This document shows, one piece after another, positions 42,282-50,567 of a stretch of DNA of 54,719 nucleotides; position 1 is the stretch's first letter; every line of letters begins with the position of its first letter. The notes below the pieces were generated by a model, which saw nothing but the letters and a program-made list of their open reading frames with translations, was not told where the DNA came from and ran no database searches. The stretch lies in assembly GCA_964407285.1 (NCBI GenBank), contig CAYOVG010000007.1:1-54719 (forward strand). Direction: 5' to 3'. The position numbers and the translations under genes were made by a program. The stretch comes from CAYOVG01 sp964407285 (lineage in GTDB: Bacteria > Desulfobacterota > Syntrophobacteria > Syntrophobacterales > Syntrophobacteraceae).

Positions 42282-42429
42282 GCATGGTTCATGGACTATG
42301 TGTTCGAGGTGACGCTCGAGAGGGCTCGCCGTCATTCCCGCGAAAGCGGGAATCCGAACTTCTTGAGGTTTGCCGGCCCCCCCGCTTGCGCGGGGGCGAC
42401 TCCGAGGCGTCACCTGTTTTGAACCATGC
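42282..42429. repeat. 148-bp dispersed repeat with GCATGGTTC/GAACCATGC ends (copy 2)
   Basis: Starts GCATGGTTCATGGACTATG and ends GAACCATGC, with the same internal order as the copy at 32654-32810: GTTCGAGG, CGTCATTCCCGCGAAAGC, a TTCTTGAGGTTTGCC strand, and a CCCCGCTTGCGCGGGG hairpin. Similarity to copy 1 is high at the ends and in the core, with divergent spacers. No gene lies in it. Confidence 0.75.
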
Positions 42430-42639
42430 CGAAGTGCGTAGTGGCGGGTGAATGGAAAGTAAAGACGGAAAAGGGCGAAAACAACGAGTCTGGGAACAGG
42501 ATCGCGTATTGTAAGCCGGGATTTGCCGGAACTGGGGCCTGGGGCTTCGACCTCCGGTTGTCGGCTTTCGTTCTTTGCGCAAGTGTTTTTGATTATTGAA
42601 TGATGCTGACGCTAACCCAACAGAAGAGGGGCATGAACC

Positions 42640-43809
42640 ATGTCGATGAGTTCGTTCTTGTTCACATCGGAATCCGTAACCGAAGGTCATCCGGATAAAG
42701 TTGCCGACCAATGTTCAGATGCTATTCTGGACGCAATAATGGCCGTGGACAAATCCTGCCGCGTGGCTTGCGAAACGCTGGTCACCACGGGCATGGCCTT
42801 CATCGCGGGCGAAATTACGACATCCGCATGGGTAGATATTCCGGAAGTAGTCCGGCATACCATCAGGGATATCGGCTACAACGATTCGGCCATGGGGTTC
42901 GACTGGGAAACCTGTGCGGTGCTCACGAGCATCGACAAGCAGTCTCCGGATATCTCCCAGGGCGTAACCGCGGGCGAAGGCCTGTTCGAAGAGCAGGGCG
43001 CGGGCGACCAGGGACTCATGTTCGGCTACGCATGCAACGAGACCCCGGTTTTCATGCCGATGCCCATTTACTACGCGCATCGCATCACCCGCAATCTTGC
43101 CGAAGCCCGCAAGACCGGAGTGGTCGATTTTCTGCGCCCGGACGGCAAAAGCCAGGTGACGGTCGAATACGTCGACCACAAGCCCCAGCGTATCGACACG
43201 ATCGTCGTGGCGGCTCAGCATGCGCCTCATGTTTCCTATGAAATGATCCGTGAAGCCATCATCGAGGAAGTCATCAAGAGGTCCGTTCCCCTCGACCTGA
43301 TAGACGGCAGGACCAAATTCTACATCAACACCACCGGGCGCTTCGTTGTCGGCGGTCCCATGGGCGACACCGGCCTCACCGGCAGGAAGATCATCGCCGA
43401 CACCTACGGCGGCCAGGGAAGCCACGGCGGCGGCTGCTTCTCCGGGAAGGACCCCTCCAAGGTGGACCGCAGCGCTTCCTACATGGCCCGCTATGTGGCC
43501 AAGAACATCGTGGCCGCGGGTCTGGCGGACCGCGTCGAGGTCCAGGTGGCCTACAGCATCGGCGTCGCGGAACCGGTCTCCCTCATGATCGATTCCTTCG
43601 GCACCAGCAAAATCCCGCCCGACCGCATCGCAAAGATCGTGCGGGAGGTCTTCAGCTTCAAACCGGCGAACATCATCAACCACCTGAAGCTCTTGAGGCC
43701 GATATACAAGAAGACCGCCAGTTACGGCCACTTCGGCCGGAACAATCCCGACTTCACCTGGGAGAGGACCGATATGGTCGATGCTCTCCGGGAGAAGGCC
43801 GGGTTCTAA
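42640..43809 (+). CDS. metK: S-adenosylmethionine synthetase
   Basis: 389 residues, the normal length. FTSESVTEGHPDKVADQ at the start, GAGDQGLMFGYACNETP (methionine/ATP), GRFVVGGPMGDTGLTGRK (P-loop-like) and the metal residues in HGGGCFSGKDPSKVDRSA are all intact. It makes SAM from methionine and ATP. GAGGGG lies eight bases before the ATG, although an ATG two codons later is possible. It is followed by a hairpin terminator (43835-43863) and then ahcY, so the pair covers both ends of the methyl cycle. Nothing upstream resembles a SAM riboswitch. Confidence 0.97.
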   Translation: MSMSSFLFTSESVTEGHPDKVADQCSDAILDAIMAVDKSCRVACETLVTTGMAFIAGEITTSAWVDIPEVVRHTIRDIGYNDSAMGFDWETCAVLTSIDKQSPDISQGVTAGEGLFEEQGAGDQGLMFGYACNETPVFMPMPIYYAHRITRNLAEARKTGVVDFLRPDGKSQVTVEYVDHKPQRIDTIVVAAQHAPHVSYEMIREAIIEEVIKRSVPLDLIDGRTKFYINTTGRFVVGGPMGDTGLTGRKIIADTYGGQGSHGGGCFSGKDPSKVDRSASYMARYVAKNIVAAGLADRVEVQVAYSIGVAEPVSLMIDSFGTSKIPPDRIAKIVREVFSFKPANIINHLKLLRPIYKKTASYGHFGRNNPDFTWERTDMVDALREKAGF

Positions 43810-43834
43810 GAAACCGAAAATACGGAAAACTACG

Positions 43835-43863
43835 GAAGACAGGGGCCCGCTCCTGTCTTCTTT
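43835..43863 (+). terminator. Hairpin terminator or attenuator between metK and ahcY
   Basis: GAAGACAGG (43835-43843) pairs perfectly with CCTGTCTTC (43852-43860) round an 8-base loop, followed by TTTGTT. It may be a partial terminator setting the metK/ahcY ratio, since the two genes lie close together. Confidence 0.7.
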
Positions 43864-43898
43864 GTTCATAATGCTGCAATTTCGAGGAGATCTCTCTC

Positions 43899-45155
43899 AT
43901 GGAGTTTGATGTAAAAGACCAGGGGTTGGCGGAAAAGGGGAAACTGAGAATTGAATGGGCGGCGCAGTCCATGCCCGTCCTGCGTTCCATCCGGGAGCGC
44001 TTCGCTCGCGAGAAACCCCTGGCGGGCGTCCGCATAGCGGCGTGCCTGCACGTGACCACGGAGACGGCCTATCTCGTTCAGACCTTGAAAGCCGGTGGGG
44101 CCGAAGTACGCCTTTGCGCCTCGAACCCCTTGAGCACCCAGGATGACGTCGCTGCCTCACTGTACGTCCACGACGCAATGGCCGTGTTCGCCATCAAGGG
44201 TGAAGACAAGGACACCTACTACAAACACATCCACGCCTCGCTGGGCCATTCCCCGCAGATCACCATGGATGACGGAGCCGACCTGGTCGGCACCCTCCAC
44301 ACGGACCGCAAGGAACTGCTCGCGAATATCATCGCGGGGACCGAGGAGACCACGACCGGCGTCATCCGCCTGAGAAGCATGGCCGAGAAGGGCGTGCTCC
44401 GCTACCCCATCATCGCCGTCAACGACGCCGACACCAAGCACCTGTTCGACAATCGCTACGGCACCGGGCAAAGCACGATCGACGGCATCATCCGCGCGAC
44501 GAACCGGCTCATGGCGGGCTCCAATTTCGTCGTCAGCGGCTACGGATGGTGCGGCCGCGGAGTGGCCATGAGAGCCGCGGGCATGGGCGCGAAGGTCATC
44601 ATCACCGAAGTGGACCCCCTGAGGGCGCTCGAAGCCGTTATGGACGGCTACCAGGTTATGCCCATGGCTCAGGCGGCTCGCATTGGCGACATCTTCTGCA
44701 CCCTGACGGGCGACATTCACGTGCTGCGCAAAGAGCACTTCGAACTCATGAAAGACGGAGCCATCGTCTCCAACTCGGGCCACTTCAACGTGGAAGTGGA
44801 CCTCGAAACCCTGGCCGAAATGGCGACGTCGAGGCGCGAGATCAGGGAGTTCGTCGAAGAATTCACCATGCCGGACGGCCGTCACATCTACGTTCTCGGC
44901 GAAGGCCGGCTCATCAACCTCGCGGCTGCCGAAGGGCATCCCTCGAGCGTTATGGACATGAGTTTCGCCAACCAGGCCCTGTGCGCCGAATACCTGGTGA
45001 AGAACGCCTCGTCCCTCAAAGTCGAAGTCTATCGGGTGCCCATCGAAATCGACAAGGACATCGCCCGGCTGAAACTCCGGGCCATGGGCACGGACATCGA
45101 TACCCTAACGGCCGAACAGGATAAATACCTGCACTCCTGGGAAATGGGGACGTAG
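43899..45155 (+). CDS. ahcY: Adenosylhomocysteinase
   Basis: 418 residues, the shorter bacterial/archaeal-type form without the roughly 40-residue insert of some homologues. LHTDRKELLANIIAGTEETTTG, DADTKHLFDNRYGTGQS and the NAD-binding VSGYGWCGRGVAMRAAGMG are intact; KDGAIVSNSGHFNVEVD gives the substrate and NAD contacts. It hydrolyses S-adenosylhomocysteine to adenosine and homocysteine, relieving product inhibition of methyltransferases. GAGGAG lies 12 bases before the ATG. The metK-ahcY pair is coherent with the many SAM methyltransferases in the left part of the window, though this is only a soft link. Confidence 0.96.
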   Translation: MEFDVKDQGLAEKGKLRIEWAAQSMPVLRSIRERFAREKPLAGVRIAACLHVTTETAYLVQTLKAGGAEVRLCASNPLSTQDDVAASLYVHDAMAVFAIKGEDKDTYYKHIHASLGHSPQITMDDGADLVGTLHTDRKELLANIIAGTEETTTGVIRLRSMAEKGVLRYPIIAVNDADTKHLFDNRYGTGQSTIDGIIRATNRLMAGSNFVVSGYGWCGRGVAMRAAGMGAKVIITEVDPLRALEAVMDGYQVMPMAQAARIGDIFCTLTGDIHVLRKEHFELMKDGAIVSNSGHFNVEVDLETLAEMATSRREIREFVEEFTMPDGRHIYVLGEGRLINLAAAEGHPSSVMDMSFANQALCAEYLVKNASSLKVEVYRVPIEIDKDIARLKLRAMGTDIDTLTAEQDKYLHSWEMGT

Positions 45156-45291
45156 TATCGCAGGGTGGGATCTATCCGCAACCGGCGCGGATGACGACGT
45201 GGCGACCACTGATTTCAAGGCCGCTCGCCGGCGGTCGCCCGCGAATATCCGCGCCGCTCCGGATGGACAAAGAATCGAGGAACCCCCGCGG

Positions 45292-46509
45292 ATGTTCGAT
45301 AATTCGAAATCGACCGGAATACTTCTTTCGATACTGTGCCTCCTTCTCCTTGCGCCGGGCTGTTCAGCTCCCCCGGAAGAACCACAGCCCGGCAAGCCCC
45401 CGATTCTGGAACGGGTCTCTCCCGGAGATATCCCCCCGTTCCAGGACGACATGGATTCCCGCTCCCTCCTCGACGCCGTGGAGAGGAGCCTCTCCTACTA
45501 CGGGCGCGTTCCCGCAAATCAGACCCTTTCATTCGGAGACGGACAGATTTCCGTTGAGTCGCTGAAGGCGTCCCTTCTCGCCTTTAAGGAACTGTTGCGG
45601 AGCGGCCGGCTCGACCGCGAAACGGTCTCCCGCCGCTTCGACGTGTACAGGAGCCTGGGAGCGCCCGCCACCGGAAAAATACTGGTTACGGGTTACTATG
45701 AACCCATCCTCGAGGGACGTCTTGAATCCGACGAGGTTTTCCGTTATCCTCTATACACTGTCCCGCCTGACCTTTTGACTGTCGAGCTGAAAAAATTCGA
45801 TCCCAACCGGTTCTCGGACGAACGCCTCATCGGGCGCGTGGAAGGCGGCCGGGTTGTCCCATATTTCACCAGGACCGAAATCGATGGTCAGGGCAAACTG
45901 GCGTCGTGCGACTGCCGGATGGTCTGGCTGAAAGACCGCGTGGCGGCGTTCTTCCTCCATATCCAGGGGTCCGGAATAATCGAACTGCCGGGAGGACGGA
46001 CGCGACGGGTGGGATTCGCCGGGAAGAACGGACGGCCCTATCGCAGTATCGGCAAGTACCTCCAGGACAGAGGGCTCGTTGCGCCCGAAGCCATGTCCAT
46101 GCAGGCCATCAGGACTTTCCTGACCGAACATCCCGAAATGGTGGACGAAGTCCTGGGCTGGAACGAAAGTTACGTATTCTTCAGGTGGGTCGAGGAAGGA
46201 CCGCTTGGGAGCCTGGGGGTCCCCCTCGTCGCGGGCCGCTCGATCGCAACCGATCCGGCCTGCTACCCGAAGGGGGGACTGTCATTCATTCAGACGGACA
46301 AGCCTCGCCTCGACGCATCCGGACAGGTTACCGGATGGGACCGGTTCGGACGGTGGGTGCTGCACCAGGACACGGGAGGGGCGATTCGAGGTCCGGGGCG
46401 TGTGGACCTCTTCTGCGGTACCGGTGAACCGGCCGAAGCAACGGCGGGGCGAATGAAGCAGGAAGGAAGCCTGTATTTTTTCCTGCTCAAAACGGAAGCG
46501 CAAAACTAA
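45292..46509 (+). CDS. mltA: Membrane-bound lytic murein transglycosylase A (MltA), lipoprotein
   Basis: 405 residues from the ATG at 45292 (GAGGAA upstream), which leaves a clean lipoprotein signal: MFDNSKSTGILLSILCLLLL then LAPGC with C24 as the lipidated cysteine. The MltA core has VTGYYEPILEG, and AGRSIATDPACYPKGG and HQDTGGAIRGPGRVDLFCGTG form the 3D domain with the catalytic aspartate. It cleaves the MurNAc-GlcNAc bond with anhydro ring formation, anchored to the outer membrane. The upstream in-frame ATG at 45199 would put the signal peptide internally and is not used. It converges with the gene at 46506-46847, overlapping by 4 bases. Confidence 0.95.
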   Translation: MFDNSKSTGILLSILCLLLLAPGCSAPPEEPQPGKPPILERVSPGDIPPFQDDMDSRSLLDAVERSLSYYGRVPANQTLSFGDGQISVESLKASLLAFKELLRSGRLDRETVSRRFDVYRSLGAPATGKILVTGYYEPILEGRLESDEVFRYPLYTVPPDLLTVELKKFDPNRFSDERLIGRVEGGRVVPYFTRTEIDGQGKLASCDCRMVWLKDRVAAFFLHIQGSGIIELPGGRTRRVGFAGKNGRPYRSIGKYLQDRGLVAPEAMSMQAIRTFLTEHPEMVDEVLGWNESYVFFRWVEEGPLGSLGVPLVAGRSIATDPACYPKGGLSFIQTDKPRLDASGQVTGWDRFGRWVLHQDTGGAIRGPGRVDLFCGTGEPAEATAGRMKQEGSLYFFLLKTEAQN

Positions 46510-46847
46510 CCTTCCGTTTTCCCTTCTCCGTGCTTGCAGGCGTGATCGGCAAGGGCCTGGAAGAGGATTCGGAGCTCATCGTAGGCCTCGCAAAGGGCGG
46601 TTGCCGCTTTGACGGGATCTTCGCCGCCCTCGTCACGGCCCTCCGGCCGCCCGGTCAATTGGTCGAGCAGAGCGAATTGAGCGGCCCTGAAACGGTCGGT
46701 GGTGCGTTCGGCCTGAGCCCGAAGGCGGCCGAAAACCTGTTCCGGTGTGGAGCCCTCGAGGGCTTCCTCGAGTTCGGCGGTCTTCCTGCCGTATTCCTGT
46801 GCGAGCCGGCCTAGGATATCGCGCGTATCGTGTGGTTGGTTCTCCAT
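46506..46847 (-). CDS. Small helical hypothetical protein
   Basis: 113 residues, all-helical and charged, with RLAQEYGRKTAELEEALEGS and RLRAQAERTTDRFRAAQFALLDQL. AAGGAG lies 11 bases before the ATG. No cysteines and no membrane segment. No family is recognised; a cytoplasmic oligomer or regulator is possible. It converges with mltA (4-base overlap of stops) and diverges from the helicase gene across 270 bases. Coding potential is supported by codon use and a clear RBS, but its identity is unknown. Confidence 0.6.
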   Translation of the reverse strand: MENQPHDTRDILGRLAQEYGRKTAELEEALEGSTPEQVFGRLRAQAERTTDRFRAAQFALLDQLTGRPEGRDEGGEDPVKAATALCEAYDELRILFQALADHACKHGEGKTEG

Positions 46848-46880
46848 TTTTTACGGAACTCCTTAGTTTTTTGTTTTATT

Positions 46881-46909
46881 TAGACATTTATTCTGCTAGT
46901 GACTATAAT
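46881..46909 (+). promoter_or_regulatory. Strong promoter for the helicase gene
   Basis: TAGACA (46881-46886) and a perfect TATAAT (46904-46909) are 17 bases apart in an AT-rich patch. The predicted transcript has a leader of about 200 bases before the helicase start, longer than usual. It reads away from the divergent small gene at 46506-46847. Confidence 0.6.
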
Positions 46910-47119
46910 ACAAAAAAATTTCGGGACGGGTAAGTAAGAAATCCTTCTGCCGGTAAGTATCTATCGTTCATCAAGGCAGGCTCTGGCTTATTTTTAGATT
47001 CGCGATCTCTTCATTCCCCCCGGGGGATGGCGAGCCGGCCCCACAACACCAGGTAGCGTTCGCTGGTTTGGCAAGGCGATTTTGTACCCGGCGCCGGTAA
47101 TGAAAGGTGGAATCGAATA

Positions 47120-48568
47120 ATGTACGTAAAGATGCTCAACATCCTGGTTTCGGAATGGATCAAAATACCCATTCAGGGACTCTCTCCCCTACTCGAGCGC
47201 AAGATCCATGAGCGGCTGGTGTTTACGAACCCGGACTATGAGGCGCGGCACAACCGGGGTGAATGGCTGGGAAATATCTCTCCTCAAATCAATTGCATAC
47301 AGAAAACCAGCAGACACTACCTGCTGCCGAGAGGGTTCCTGGACCAGTTGATCGAACTATGCAAGAAGTTTCAGCAGCCCTATCGGTTGACGGACCGCAG
47401 GCGCCTGATAGAACCTCCCCTGGACGTCGAATTCCACGGGCAGTTGAAGGACTACCAGCAGGAGGCGGCGGAAGGCATCCTCGGCCGGGACTTCGGCACC
47501 CTTGTGGGAGGCCACAAGAGCGGAAAGACGGTCATAGCGCTCTACGTCTTCGCGCAACGCTGCCAGCCCGCGCTCATACTCATTCCCAAGCTCGACCTGC
47601 TGGACGGCTGGTTGACGAAGATCGCGAACTTTCTTCAGATTCCATCCGACGATGTGGGCGTCATCACGGAGTCGGTGGTGCGGCCCGGCAAGTATATCAC
47701 GATCGCCCACACCGGTGAAATGATACGGCACTGGCGGGGAATTCGCGACCACATAGGTTTGCTTATACTCGACGAATGCCAGAGGTGTCCCTCCAAGGTC
47801 TTCACGAGCTTGATTCCCAAGTTCGACTGCCGCTACATGCTCGGCCTCGCCAACACCACCCAGAGGCGGGACCGGCTGTCGAGGTTCATTTACTATTACG
47901 TGGGAGACGTGGTCTACTCCATCAACGAGAAAGACGCCAAGGAGGGCCGCGGGATCATCCACGCACACGTGGTGGCCCGCACCACCGAATTCGACTACCC
48001 GTACCACTCGCGCGCGGATTATCCGGCAATGCTCCAGGCGCTGATGCGCGATGAGGACCGGACAAGGCTCATTGCCCGGGACATAGAAGCGGAGGTCCGG
48101 GAGATGAACGAACCGCTCCTGGTGCTTTCCGGAGGGGAAGAGCAGGACCACGCGCTGCAACTCGAACTCACCCGCCGTGGAGTCGAAGTGTTTTCGTACA
48201 ACCCTCCTGAAGAGGATGAGGAGGAAGGAGCCGAGGCGCGACGCGACCGCGACGAATACGGCGTGGACGAGCAAACCGATGCGGCCGGCGTGCCGGATCG
48301 TCCCATGGCGGTCCTGGTCTCGCCTCAGAATTTCGCGCGCCATTTCCGCGGTCTGACGTCGAAGGTCATTTTTCTGGCGGTGCCGCTCTTCTTCCGCAGC
48401 CGTCTGGCCTACGCGATCCGCAACCTGAACCAGAACGGAGCATCCAACGTGGAGCGCATCAAGATCTACGATTACGTGGACCATCGCGTGGGACTGCTGG
48501 AAAACTACTTCCGGATGCGCAGCTACAACTACGGCGTGCATCCGGACGTGCTGCTGGAGAGGAATTGA
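47120..48568 (+). CDS. SF2 helicase-like protein with altered motifs
   Basis: 482 residues. An N-terminal region (TNPDYEARHNRGEWLGNIS) matches the pre-helicase part of type III/TOTE-like DEAD helicases. Motif I GGHKSGKT (130-137) and motif II ILDECQ (218-221) are present; motif III reads GLANTTQRR (242-250) where GLTATPxR is usual. The C-terminal VERIKIYDYVDHRVGLLE and RMRSYNYGVHP match the same family, but the Q-x-x-GR-x-x-R region is replaced by LAYAIRNLNQ. An acidic insert (EEDEEEGAEARRDRDEY) interrupts domain 2. It may be an ATPase that no longer unwinds, or a repurposed member of defence-linked helicases. It stands alone with its own promoter. Confidence 0.75.
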   Translation: MYVKMLNILVSEWIKIPIQGLSPLLERKIHERLVFTNPDYEARHNRGEWLGNISPQINCIQKTSRHYLLPRGFLDQLIELCKKFQQPYRLTDRRRLIEPPLDVEFHGQLKDYQQEAAEGILGRDFGTLVGGHKSGKTVIALYVFAQRCQPALILIPKLDLLDGWLTKIANFLQIPSDDVGVITESVVRPGKYITIAHTGEMIRHWRGIRDHIGLLILDECQRCPSKVFTSLIPKFDCRYMLGLANTTQRRDRLSRFIYYYVGDVVYSINEKDAKEGRGIIHAHVVARTTEFDYPYHSRADYPAMLQALMRDEDRTRLIARDIEAEVREMNEPLLVLSGGEEQDHALQLELTRRGVEVFSYNPPEEDEEEGAEARRDRDEYGVDEQTDAAGVPDRPMAVLVSPQNFARHFRGLTSKVIFLAVPLFFRSRLAYAIRNLNQNGASNVERIKIYDYVDHRVGLLENYFRMRSYNYGVHPDVLLERN

Positions 48569-49058
48569 GGATCCGGGGCGTCGTCCCGGGATTTCGGCCG
48601 GGTTCCATGGAGTTCGGGACATTCTCCGGCCGTCGCCGTGAAAACGGGAAGAACCCGCCCAGGTGGGCGCTGCGATAATCGCGCCCGCCCCCCCACCCCA
48701 CTCTACTACCCCCGCGCCCCCCAATACCGTTTGTCTGTAACTCGCATCCCCCGCCTGCGTGGGGCCGGCCGGCATTGGCAGGTCTTCTATCCGGCACGGA
48801 TGCTCGACCACGTAAACGCTCCATCCGTGGCGCTCCTCATGCGACGATTGTAATACATTGTATTGCGTATTACTTCGGTAGGTTTCACGGTATATGCCGC
48901 CTGCATGGTTGACCCCGGAGCCCGTACCGGATTAACTTTGAACTGATGGTGGTCGTCCATGGAAACCGCTGACGAAAGTAATGTCTTCACCCAGGTCGAG
49001 TCCCGGGAAGTCCCAACCTGAATCCCAAACCAAAAGCTTTCGAAAAGAGGTGTAACAC
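48569..49058. other. 490-base gene-free stretch
   Basis: C-rich low-complexity sequence runs from about 48660 to 48720. A partial CCCCGCCTGCGTGGGG hairpin like that in the GCATGGTTC repeats lies at 48748-48764. A palindromic site is at 48850-48873. No gene. Confidence 0.55.
48850..48873. promoter_or_regulatory. Nested palindrome, possible operator
   Basis: GTAATAC (48850-48856) and GTATTAC (48867-48873) are inverted; inside is the perfect AATACATTGTATT palindrome (48852-48864). Such nested AT-rich symmetry is typical of repressor sites. It lies about 190 bases before the small membrane protein gene. Confidence 0.35.
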
Positions 49059-49292
49059 ATGATAGGTTTGACGTTTGCCGCCGGAATTTTCATTGGGGTC
49101 GCAATCGGCATCATTCTGGCTTCCATTCTCTCCATGCTCCGGAATAAGCGGCTCATGGACGTGCTGCTGATGGAACATGTCGACGAACCGGTCCCTGTCG
49201 TCAACGCTACAGACCTGGTGAGCAAGCCCGCTCGGGAAGGACTGCGCATCGATGAGGCGCGGCCGTGCGGCGTCTACGCGGGCCGTCATTGA
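49059..49292 (+). CDS. Small single-pass membrane protein
   Basis: 77 residues. Residues 3-27 (LTFAAGIFIGVAIGIILASILSM) are a glycine-rich transmembrane helix; the rest (RNKRLMDVLLMEHVDEP and on) is soluble, so it is probably N-terminally anchored with a cytoplasmic tail. AAGAGGTG lies 9 bases before the ATG. No family is recognised. It may be regulated by the palindrome upstream. Chance ORFs of this size are common, but the well-formed helix and RBS favour a real gene. Confidence 0.6.
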   Translation: MIGLTFAAGIFIGVAIGIILASILSMLRNKRLMDVLLMEHVDEPVPVVNATDLVSKPAREGLRIDEARPCGVYAGRH

Positions 49293-49433
49293 GAGTTGTC
49301 GCGTGACTCTCGATCCTTGCCGCCTCGGGACCGAATCGCCCGCCCTTCCTCCCTTCGAGGCGCGGCCCTTCCCCTGGTCCCTGTAAAGCATCCATACGCC
49401 ACTCGAATACTATCGACATCGAGCGTGAAATCC

Positions 49434-49532
49434 ATCCGCGGACGACGCAGATAAGCGCAGATTCGAATAGGGTGAACCCGATCTCGACCGCCCGGTGAAA
49501 ACAATCTGCGAACGACCGCGTTATCCGCGGAT
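49434..49532. repeat. 99-bp element with imperfect inverted ends (ATCCGCGGA...)
   Basis: Left 30 bases start ATCCGCGGACGACGCAG; right 30 bases, read on the other strand, start ATCCGCGGATAACGC; 22 of 30 positions agree. The consensus resembles the widespread ATCCGCGGATTACGCAGATT-type intergenic repeats. Non-coding. Confidence 0.6.
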
Positions 49533-49929
49533 GAAACATAAAGCATTCCCGGTTCGGCCACGCCATGCCCTTCCCTTGCCTCGAGCCGGCCCTGCCTCTG
49601 CTTGACAAATACCATGCCAGTGATAAGTTTCTGGGGGTGAAACAAGTGCGCCGGAAATCACCGATGGGCTTCGCAGGCGAAGCCCTTGACGGAACGGGAG
49701 CGGCATCTGTGCGATACGGGCGTTTCTCCGCTGATTTCATATATGGATGGAAGTTAGCAATACCGCCATGCCTGCCGACGCGGGCTTTATGAATATCACG
49801 GCTTCAATTGACAATTGCGCCCCGCACTACCGTATGGTAAGTTCATCACTACAAGTTTACCGGTATTCCCGTTCCATCGCAGCCATTCCAGTAGAAGCAG
49901 TAGTCCGGGCGTCGCTCCGCAATAGACCC

Positions 49930-49956
49930 GGATTCCCGCCTTTGCCGGAATGACGG
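49930..49956. repeat. Isolated copy of the CGTCATTCC/GGAATCC palindromic core
   Basis: Read on the minus strand it begins CCGTCATTCCGG and ends GGCGGGAATCC, the same core as in the repeats at 32654-32810 and 42282-42429, but without their GCATGGTTC ends. Confidence 0.55.
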
Positions 49957-50072
49957 CGAAATACCGGGAGATCTTCAGGCGGATACGCGGCATCGGATAA
50001 CCGGCGTCTTTCTCCATCACGAGGTGGCCGAAGAGAGGATCGCGGCCGGACAGGCAGGTAGAGAATACGGAC

Positions 50073-50567
50073 ATGATACCCAGGGAACTGGAAGAGAGCT
50101 TGAGGGAGCATATCGCGAAGGCGCATCACCCACGGGAGCTTGCGGTGGATGTGATGTACGCGCTTCAGAGGCATTACGGATTCCTTACGGACGAGGCGCT
50201 TCGGGAAGCGTCCGACCTCACGGGGTTGAGCACGCTCGAACTGGACGGCCTGGCGACATTCTACGATTTCCTCTACCGCGACCCGGTGGGGAAGTACGTG
50301 ATCCATGTCTGTGACAGCGTCATCTGCTGGGCCTGCGGATATGAAACCGTCATGAAGTATCTGCTCAGGAAGCTGGACGTCGAACCGGGAGGCACCACGC
50401 CCGACGGAATGTTCACGGTCCTGCCCGCCGCGTGCCTCGGCTACTGCGACCGCGCTCCGGCCATGCTGATAAACGGCAGGGTTTACGGCGAGCTGACCAC
50501 CGGGAAAATCGATCGGATTCTTCAACGACTGAGGGAGGAGGAACCTCCCCTTGCACTGGACAGGTGA
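50073..50567 (+). CDS. nuoE: NADH-quinone oxidoreductase subunit E
   Basis: 164 residues, thioredoxin-like [2Fe-2S] subunit of complex I. The cluster ligands are C80, C85 (CDSVICWACGY) and C121, C125 (CLGYCDRAP). FYDFLYRDPVGKYVIHVC and GYCDRAPAMLINGRVYG are characteristic. With NuoF and NuoG it forms the NADH-oxidising arm in the cytoplasm. nuoF overlaps its stop as TGATG, indicating translational coupling. ATG at 50073 has no strong Shine-Dalgarno; GGCAGGTAGAG lies some way upstream. Confidence 0.93.
   Translation: MIPRELEESLREHIAKAHHPRELAVDVMYALQRHYGFLTDEALREASDLTGLSTLELDGLATFYDFLYRDPVGKYVIHVCDSVICWACGYETVMKYLLRKLDVEPGGTTPDGMFTVLPAACLGYCDRAPAMLINGRVYGELTTGKIDRILQRLREEEPPLALDR

Larger units (their letters stand above)
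49293..50072. other. 780-base gene-free stretch before nuoE
   Basis: It contains a 99-bp element with imperfect inverted ends (49434-49532), an isolated copy of the CGTCATTCC...GGAATCC core (49930-49956), and a weak promoter-like pair, TTGACA (49808) with TATGGT (49833) and an over-long 19-base spacer. Open frames across it show no domain and are not counted. Confidence 0.55.

Noticed and set aside
42430..42639. SAM or SAH riboswitch upstream of metK
   Set aside because: No SAM-I, SAM-II or SAH consensus core could be found; only a short GC-rich leader.
49207..49740. A minus-strand 177-codon frame
   Set aside because: It spans the 99-bp repeat element and the end of the small membrane gene; no domain or RBS.
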